NCBI GenBank assembly: GCA_964473525.1
Contig: CAYYPK010000005.1
Location: 124,001 to 188,000, forward strand
Source: GCA-2687025 sp964473525
GTDB taxonomy: Bacteria > Poribacteria > WGA-4E > GCA-2687025
Length of the DNA: 64,000 nucleotides
Reading direction: 5' to 3'
Shown: positions 58,401 through 64,000 of the stretch, piece by piece
How the letters are laid out: the number at the start of each line of letters is the position of its first letter
Position numbering within the stretch: position 1 is the stretch's first letter
The notes under the pieces: model-generated
Told to the model about the DNA's origin: nothing
Databases searched by the model: none
Seen by the model: the letters and a program-made list of their open reading frames with translations, nothing else
Made by a program: the position numbers and the translations under genes

Positions 58401-59996
58401 ATGCCACACACACGACAGAACTGCGTCACCGAGTGGACCTTGGAGTCTGGCCGTTCGTACGCGGATCCGTTCAGCGAAGTGACCGTGGACATCGTCGTGA
58501 CTGCCCCGGACGGCGGCGAGCAGGTCGTTCCCACGTTCTGGCGTGGCGACAGCTCCTGGACGGCGCGCTACGCGGCCGCGGCCACGGGCGAGTATCGATG
58601 GCGCTCCGTGTGCTCCGACGCCGGCAACGCGGACCTGCACGGGCGCGACGGCGTCATCACCGTCGCCGAATACGACGGCCCCAATCCGCTGCTGCGCCAC
58701 GGCCCAGTACGCCCGAGCGAAGATCGACGGTACCTCGAACACGCTGACGGGACGCCGTTCCTGTGGCTTGGCGACACGTGGTGGATGGGCTTGTGCGACC
58801 GGCTGGAGTGGCCGGGTGACTTCCAGACGCTCGCCGCCGACCGCGTGGTGAAGGGCTTCAACGTCGTACAGATCGTCGCCGGCTTGTACCCGGACATGGA
58901 CGGCTTCGAACGGCGTGGCGCCAACGAGGCCGGACACCCGTGGGACGACGACTTCACATCGATCAACCCCGCGTACTTCGACAACGTCGACCACCGGATA
59001 CACCACCTGGTCTCTCGCGGCATTGTCCCGTGCATCGTCGCGTGCTGGGGGTACTACCTCGGGCGCATGGGCGCGGATCGGATGAAGCAGCACTGGCGGC
59101 ATCTGGTCGCGCGGTACGGCGCGTATCCGGTCGTGTGGTGCGCGGCCGGCGAGGCCGGCATGGCCTACTACCTCACCACGGATCGGGCCGGAGACACAGC
59201 CGCGCAGATCGCTGGGTGGACCGACCTCGCCCGCTATATCCGCGAGTGCGATCCGTACGGTCGTCTTCTGACAGTCCACCCGCGACAGACGTCGCGCAAC
59301 GAAGTGGACGATGCCGCCGTGCTGGACATGGACATGCTCCAGACGGGGCACGGTGACCGGGACAGCATCCGTAGCACGTACGAACTGGCGCACGCGGCGC
59401 ATGTCGCGGAGCCACGGATGCCTTGGTTCAACAGCGAGGTGTGCTACGAGGGCATCGGCGAAGCGTGCCGGCAGGAAGTGCAGCGGTTCATGTACTGGTC
59501 GTGCATGCTGTCCGGCGCGTGCGGTCACACCTACGGCGCGAACGGCATATGGCAGGTGAACAGGCGCGGCGAGCCGTTCGGGCCATCGCCGCACGGCATG
59601 TCGTGGGGTGACACGCCGTGGGACGAGGCGATGCGGCTGCCGGGGTCCGCGCAGCTCGGCCTTGGCAAGGCGCTGCTCGAGCGATTCGAGTGGTGGCGCT
59701 TCGAGCCCCGACCGGATTGGGTCGAGCCGCACGCGACCCACGACTCGCCGGTGGCTCCCTACGCGGCGGGCATCCCGGGCGTCACCCGCGTCGTCTATCT
59801 GCCTCGCGGAGTCTGGGGCGTGACGTTCGCAGGCATCGAGCCTGACGCGCGCTACTCCGCATGCCTGTTCAGTCCCGCCGACGGCTCGGAGTTGGCGCTG
59901 GGAGACGTGATCCCCGACGCGCAGGGACGATGGAGGATACCGCGACGTGGCGCGCCGCTTCTCCAGGACTGGGTCGTCGTGCTGGACGCGTCCTGA
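58401..59996 (+). CDS. Apiosidase-like glycoside hydrolase (DUF5060-DUF4038, GH140 type)
   Basis: A 531-residue enzyme. An N-terminal DUF5060 beta-sandwich (VTEWTLESGRSYADPF, WTARYAAAATGEYRWRSVCS) is followed by the DUF4038 TIM barrel (FLWLGDTWWMGLCDRL, KGFNVVQIVAGLYPDMDG) and a C-terminal beta domain. Candidate catalytic acids are Glu in CAAGEAGMAYY and Glu in PWFNSEVCYEGIG, by analogy to GH140 apiosidases of rhamnogalacturonan II breakdown. No signal peptide. It follows the URO-D-like gene and may act on a plant or algal cell-wall side chain. Confidence 0.82.
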   Translation: MPHTRQNCVTEWTLESGRSYADPFSEVTVDIVVTAPDGGEQVVPTFWRGDSSWTARYAAAATGEYRWRSVCSDAGNADLHGRDGVITVAEYDGPNPLLRHGPVRPSEDRRYLEHADGTPFLWLGDTWWMGLCDRLEWPGDFQTLAADRVVKGFNVVQIVAGLYPDMDGFERRGANEAGHPWDDDFTSINPAYFDNVDHRIHHLVSRGIVPCIVACWGYYLGRMGADRMKQHWRHLVARYGAYPVVWCAAGEAGMAYYLTTDRAGDTAAQIAGWTDLARYIRECDPYGRLLTVHPRQTSRNEVDDAAVLDMDMLQTGHGDRDSIRSTYELAHAAHVAEPRMPWFNSEVCYEGIGEACRQEVQRFMYWSCMLSGACGHTYGANGIWQVNRRGEPFGPSPHGMSWGDTPWDEAMRLPGSAQLGLGKALLERFEWWRFEPRPDWVEPHATHDSPVAPYAAGIPGVTRVVYLPRGVWGVTFAGIEPDARYSACLFSPADGSELALGDVIPDAQGRWRIPRRGAPLLQDWVVVLDAS

Positions 59997-60157
59997 GCCC
60001 TCGCCTTCCAAGTTGCGCGTCCACCGTCCCCGTGCCATAGTGCCGCAGTGCTTCTGCTGACCGGCGACTCAGCCGCTGGCGAGGGATGGCGCTGAGCTGT
60101 CCTACCCCCACGCCGGTTCGTCGCACGCGTCCTAATTCTGGAGCCTGGACGGAGCGC

Positions 60158-61873
60158 ATGCGCCCCTCAATGTCGCCACCCCGACGCGTCTGGGTCTGCT
60201 CGCGCTGGCAGTTGCGCGTGATCGCCGTAGCGGCCATCGCGCTGCTCTCGCCCTACCGCACGGCGGCCGCGTCGAACGGCCTCCGGTTCACGGACGTCAC
60301 TGCCGCGTCTGGCGTGGACTTCCGCCATACGGACGGTCGAGCAGGCGACCTCTACTTCATCGAAACCATCGGCTCTGGCTGTGCGCTGTTCGACTTCGAC
60401 AACGACGGCTGGCTGGACATCTACTTCGTGAACGCGGGGGAGACGCCCTGGCGTGCCGATCGCGACGAGAGCGCCGGGGCAAACCGCCTCTACCGAAACA
60501 ACGGCGACGGCACGTTCACGGACAGCACCCAGGAGGCTGGAGTCGGTGACACGGGCTATGGCGTGGGAGTCTGCGTCGGCGACTACGACAACGACGGCTG
60601 GCCCGACATGTACATCACGGGCTACGGCGGTACGACGCTCTACCGGAACCTGGGCGATGGCACGTTCGAGGACGCGACACAGGCCGCCGGAGCGCACGTC
60701 GACCGGTGGACGACCGCCGCGACGTTCGCGGACATCGACGCCGACGGCTACCTCGACCTCTACGTCACGCGCTACTGCAAGTGGGCGCCCGACGACCACC
60801 ACGTCTGCCACGAATACGGTAACGACGTGTACTGCGGCCCCGAGGAGTTCCAGGGCGACGCGGACGCGCTGCTGATGAACCGGGGCGACGGCACGTTCGA
60901 GGACGTCACCGAACGCGCGGGCATCGCTGGCGACGCGGGGAAAGGCCTCGGCGTCCTTGTCCTGGACTACGACGGCGACGGCGACCGGGACATCTACGTC
61001 GCCAACGACGGCACGCCCAATCTGCTCTACTCGAACCTGGGCGACGGCGCGTTCGAGGAGGTCGCGTGGCTGGCAGGCGTGGACGGCGACGACGCAGGCG
61101 CGCCGCAGGGAAGCATGGGCGTCGACTTCGGCGATTACGACGGGGATGGCCTGCGGGATCTCGTCGTGACGAACTTCCAGCGGCAGTACAACACTCTATA
61201 CCGCAACGACGCAGAAGGCTTCTTCGCGGACGTGTCGTTCATCGCGGGCCTCGGACGAAGCCTGCCGGACGTGAGTTGGGGCACGGCGTTCTTCGATGCG
61301 GACAACGACGGGTGGCAGGATCTCTTCGTGGCCAACGGGCACATCCACGCCAACATCGCAGATTACGATCCGACGACATCGTACGCTCAGCGCAACCGGC
61401 TGTACAGAAACACCGGCGGCGCGGGGTTCAAGGACGTCACGGCGTCCGCTGGAGACGGACTGGCGATCCGCAAGGTGAGTCGTGGCGCCGCCTTCGGAGA
61501 CATAGACAACGACGGCGATCTTGACATCGTCGTAAGCAACGCGGACGACACTCCAGACATCCTGCGGAACGACGCGTCCGAGAGGGCCAGCCTCACCGTC
61601 CAGCTTGTTGGGACGACGAGCAACGTCAGCGCCATCGGCGCCGAGGTGCGCGCGACCGTGGGCGACGTGCGCATTATCAAGGAGACGCGCAGCGGAGGAA
61701 GTTACGTGTCGCAGAACGACGCCCGCGTCCACATCGGCGCCGGCGTGTCTGACGTCGTGCATCGTGTGGAGGTGCGATGGCCGTCCGGCGTTGTAGACGT
61801 GCTGGTGGACGTTCCCACACGGCAGCAGATCCGCATTGTGGAGGGGCTTGGCATCAGTGAGTCTCAACCGTAG
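60158..61873 (+). CDS. Secreted FG-GAP/VCBS propeller protein with ASPIC/UnbV domain
   Basis: A 571-residue exoprotein. Signal peptide (WQLRVIAVAAIALLSPYRTAAA), about seven FG-GAP repeats with Ca-binding loops (DFDNDGWLDIYF, DYDNDGWPDMYI, DIDADGYLDLYV, DYDGDGDRDIYV, DYDGDGLRDLVV, DADNDGWQDLFV, DIDNDGDLDIVV), and a C-terminal UnbV_ASPIC domain (GAEVRATVGDVRIIKETRSG, VEVRWPSGVVDVLVDV). Such proteins bind calcium and may sit on the surface. The ATG at 60158 is preferred for its GGAG; an ATG at 60086 would add 24 residues. A TPR exoprotein gene follows after 34 bases. Confidence 0.85.
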   Translation: MRPSMSPPRRVWVCSRWQLRVIAVAAIALLSPYRTAAASNGLRFTDVTAASGVDFRHTDGRAGDLYFIETIGSGCALFDFDNDGWLDIYFVNAGETPWRADRDESAGANRLYRNNGDGTFTDSTQEAGVGDTGYGVGVCVGDYDNDGWPDMYITGYGGTTLYRNLGDGTFEDATQAAGAHVDRWTTAATFADIDADGYLDLYVTRYCKWAPDDHHVCHEYGNDVYCGPEEFQGDADALLMNRGDGTFEDVTERAGIAGDAGKGLGVLVLDYDGDGDRDIYVANDGTPNLLYSNLGDGAFEEVAWLAGVDGDDAGAPQGSMGVDFGDYDGDGLRDLVVTNFQRQYNTLYRNDAEGFFADVSFIAGLGRSLPDVSWGTAFFDADNDGWQDLFVANGHIHANIADYDPTTSYAQRNRLYRNTGGAGFKDVTASAGDGLAIRKVSRGAAFGDIDNDGDLDIVVSNADDTPDILRNDASERASLTVQLVGTTSNVSAIGAEVRATVGDVRIIKETRSGGSYVSQNDARVHIGAGVSDVVHRVEVRWPSGVVDVLVDVPTRQQIRIVEGLGISESQP

Positions 61874-61907
61874 CGCACACGGACGCGCCCGGGAGGCATA
61901 TCGCGGC

Positions 61908-63326
61908 ATGAGGAGCAGCTCATTCGCGGCGGCTGTGCTGCTCCTCGCCCTCGCGGGAGCCGGGCGCGCGCAGAACGCCACCCCTGACGCCCTCGCCGAC
62001 GGATGGCGCGCCCTACGCGCGGGACATCTCGTCACCGCGGAGCGGGCATTCACGAAGGCGGCGGCCGACTCACCTGACGCGTCTGGCCCTCACGAAGGGC
62101 TCGCCCGAGTCGCCGCGCAGCAGAAGGACGCGCCGCGCGCGGTGGGTCACTACGAAGCTGCTCTTGCTCGCTCGCCGAACGTCGCGCGACTGCACGTCGG
62201 GGCGGGGAAGCTGCTCTCCGACATGCGGGAGCACCCCAGGGCGGTGGCGCACCTGCGGCAGGCCTCCGATCTCGCGCCCGATGACGCCGCGACATGGTCG
62301 ACTTACGCGCAGGTACTGTGGCGCGTCGAGTGGTACCCCCAGGCGGAGGAGGCGTACCAGCGGGCGATTGCGCTGCGACCTGGCGATCCGTGGTCGCACG
62401 TTGGTCTGGGTGACACACGGCTGCGGATGGGCATGCTCGACGAGGCCATCGCCGCCTATGACCAGGCCATCGTGGTCGACCCAGACGCGTACGCAGCCCA
62501 CTGCGGCAGGGGCGCGGCGCTCTCGAAGCAGGGCGCCTTCGACGCTGCCCTCGCCAGCCTCCAGAAGGCGGTGGCTCTGCGCGACACGTACGCCCCCGGG
62601 TTCTACGAGATCGGCGTGGCGCTCCAGCACAAGAAGGAGTATGAGGACGCCCTGCGCGCGTTCGCGCGGGCGGTCCAGTTGAACGGGTGGGACGCCTCGT
62701 CGGTGAAGAACATGGCGCGCTGCTACGCGCGACTGGGCAGACGCGATCTGGCGAGGAAGGCGAACGACCACGCCGCGAAGCTACAGGAGGCGCAGACCGG
62801 CCTGGCGACGGCGCGGGCGTACATCGGCAAATACCCCGGCAGGCCGGACGGCTACGTCGGGCTCGGCGTGGTCTACGGCGGCATGGGTCAGCAGGACGCG
62901 GCGATCGCCGCCTACAAGCAGGCGCTCGACCGCGACGCCAACAGCGTTCCCGCCGCGAGCGGCCTCGCCGACGCGTACCTGGCAGCCGGGCAGCTCCCCG
63001 AGGCGGCCGAGGCGCACCGGTCCCTCATCTCTATGCGGCCGGACGACATTGAGGCTCGCGTCATGTTCGGCATGCTCCTCCGTGAGCTTGGCGAGGACGG
63101 CGAGAGCACCGACATCCTGAGCGAGGCGCACGCGATGGCGAGCGAGAAAGTGCGGGAGCGCGGCGCCGGCGACGACTGGAACGTCCTCGCGTACGCTCTG
63201 TTCGCCCAATCGCACTACGCCGACGCCGAGGACGCCATGCAGCAGGCGATCCGTCTTAACCCCATGGAGCCGTCCTACGCGGCGCGTCTGGCGAGTATCC
63301 GAGCCGCCGGAGCCGCGGAACGCTAG
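61908..63326 (+). CDS. Exported TPR-repeat protein
   Basis: A 472-residue protein: signal peptide (SSFAAAVLLLALAGAGRAQ), then about ten to eleven TPR units through the whole length (for example LADGWRALRAGHLVTAERAF, AEEAYQRAIALRPGD, AIAAYDQAIVVDPDAYAAH, AIAAYKQALDRDANSVPA, AEDAMQQAIRLNPMEPSYAA). TPR proteins of this type scaffold extracytoplasmic complexes. It directly follows the ASPIC/UnbV gene; ASPIC and TPR proteins often co-occur, sometimes fused. GGGAGG lies 11 bases before the ATG. Confidence 0.87.
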   Translation: MRSSSFAAAVLLLALAGAGRAQNATPDALADGWRALRAGHLVTAERAFTKAAADSPDASGPHEGLARVAAQQKDAPRAVGHYEAALARSPNVARLHVGAGKLLSDMREHPRAVAHLRQASDLAPDDAATWSTYAQVLWRVEWYPQAEEAYQRAIALRPGDPWSHVGLGDTRLRMGMLDEAIAAYDQAIVVDPDAYAAHCGRGAALSKQGAFDAALASLQKAVALRDTYAPGFYEIGVALQHKKEYEDALRAFARAVQLNGWDASSVKNMARCYARLGRRDLARKANDHAAKLQEAQTGLATARAYIGKYPGRPDGYVGLGVVYGGMGQQDAAIAAYKQALDRDANSVPAASGLADAYLAAGQLPEAAEAHRSLISMRPDDIEARVMFGMLLRELGEDGESTDILSEAHAMASEKVRERGAGDDWNVLAYALFAQSHYADAEDAMQQAIRLNPMEPSYAARLASIRAAGAAER

Positions 63327-63473
63327 AGTAGGCGTCCTCTCCACGGCGCGGCGGGTGCGGCGCCCTTGCGAACGCGGCGCCCAGGCACTACTGTTCGTGC
63401 AGCGTCGATGTCCGGGGGCCCTCGGATGTCGTCTCGCGAACCCGGAGAAACCGAGAGACATCGAAAGGTACTC

Positions 63474-64000
63474 ATGCTTCGACTAGCAATGGCAACTGCC
63501 CTGTCGGCCAGCCTCGCGGCTGCCGCCACGGCAGCCGAACAGGTCATCCTGAACGAGAACGTCGACGAGGTCATCGCCTGGGCGACCAGCGGTGAAGGTA
63601 CACCCGAGAACTCCGCCGACGCGTACAGAGGGTCCGAGTCCCTTTACATAGGCGCCACTGGCGGCGACGCGCAGAACTACAACGGCGCGGTGCCGGACTG
63701 GGCGTGGCAGATCGTCGAGAACCCCAGCGCGGCGGACGAGTTCCGCTACATTCACTTCGCCTGGAAGAAGGATGGTGGCACGAGCATCATGCTGCAGCTT
63801 TCCGGCGATCCTGACGGCTGGTCCCATCGCTACCACAGCGGCGACAACGTCAAGGGCTGGAATCCGTCCCTCGAAGTGCAGCCGAACATCCCGGTGGACT
63901 GGGAAGTCCAGACCAAGGATCTGTTCGACGACTGGGGCGCCTTCGCGCTGGTAGGTATGGCGTTCTCCGCCGGTGATGGCGTGGGCGCTTACTTCGACGA
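63474..64000 (+). CDS. Secreted protein, truncated by the window edge
   Basis: A partial frame of 175 codons that runs off the right edge. It has a signal peptide (LRLAMATALSASLAAAATAA), then a beta-sandwich-like region with AEQVILNENVDEVIAW, DWAWQIVENPS, IHFAWKKDGGTSIMLQLSGD and GAFALVGMAFSAGDGVGAYF. The last segment resembles the closing strand of concanavalin-like or carbohydrate-binding modules. AAAGG lies just before the ATG. Its function and C-terminus cannot be judged from the part present. Confidence 0.65.
   Translation, partial: MLRLAMATALSASLAAAATAAEQVILNENVDEVIAWATSGEGTPENSADAYRGSESLYIGATGGDAQNYNGAVPDWAWQIVENPSAADEFRYIHFAWKKDGGTSIMLQLSGDPDGWSHRYHSGDNVKGWNPSLEVQPNIPVDWEVQTKDLFDDWGAFALVGMAFSAGDGVGAYFD

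Noticed and set aside
1..64000. CRISPR array, insertion sequence or prophage
   Set aside because: No regularly spaced direct repeats, transposase, integrase or phage structural gene was recognised on either strand.

Overview
The window is strongly GC-rich bacterial DNA, densely coded, with frequent GTG/TTG starts and purine-rich ribosome binding sites. Gene content points to an uncultured bacterium of the Candidatus Poribacteria type (sponge-associated or marine), or to a relative in the Latescibacteria/Planctomycetes direction. Signs of this are several PhyH-type dioxygenases, Gfo/Idh/MocA oxidoreductases, an M81 (MlrC) peptidase, a DUF6807 protein, clan-A and apiosidase-like glycoside hydrolases, an ASPIC/UnbV protein, and large beta-propeller exoproteins ending in a PNYPNPFNPETW-type FlgD/sorting domain. 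The taxonomic call is inference from gene content only.

Region 1 (1-3.7 kb) is a metal-efflux operon: a CsoR repressor with a good operator, a 58-residue His-rich membrane peptide, a P1B ATPase and a CDF transporter. Region 2 (3.7-12.1 kb) holds a PAS histidine kinase, conserved hypotheticals, a Tat-exported phosphoesterase, three tandem PhyH paralogues and an NAD epimerase. Region 3 (12.1-17.4 kb) is the most distinctive part. A non-coding stretch carries a compact promoter-terminator unit and a REP-like palindrome. It is followed by a three-gene cassette of a NACHT STAND NTPase, a cytosolic subtilisin-like protease and a free-standing copy of that protease's I9-like pro-region, which looks like a defence or programmed-death module.

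Region 4 (17.5-36 kb) is accessory metabolism: sugar isomerase, PhyH, VOC, APH-like kinase, a family of small membrane proteins (one frameshifted), a TMEM175-like channel beside MlrC and a decayed MlrC tail, DUF6807, glycoside hydrolase plus dehydrogenase, a 2-hydroxyacid dehydrogenase, a PfkB-SIS fusion, and a two-subunit molybdenum hydroxylase. Region 5 (36-41.6 kb) has a discoidin-like lipoprotein, a HAD phosphatase, an ECF sigma factor with an overlapping partner, DUF4037, a frameshifted GFA gene and a beta-hydroxyacid dehydrogenase.

Region 6 (41.6-54 kb) has three large secreted propeller proteins (one frameshifted), then an unusual zinc-ribbon/HEAT/double-DHp histidine kinase, flanked on both sides by reciprocal remnants of a duplicated [exoprotein tail + ECF sigma factor] junction. 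Region 7 (54-64 kb) has a tandem GNAT, a Gfo/Idh/MocA oxidoreductase, an NnrS-like membrane protein, a URO-D-like protein, an apiosidase-like hydrolase, ASPIC/UnbV and TPR exoproteins, and a truncated secreted protein at the right edge.

Three genes carry apparent single-base frameshifts and three loci hold degenerate gene fragments. This indicates either active gene turnover or residual assembly indels. No tRNA, rRNA, CRISPR array or insertion sequence was recognised.
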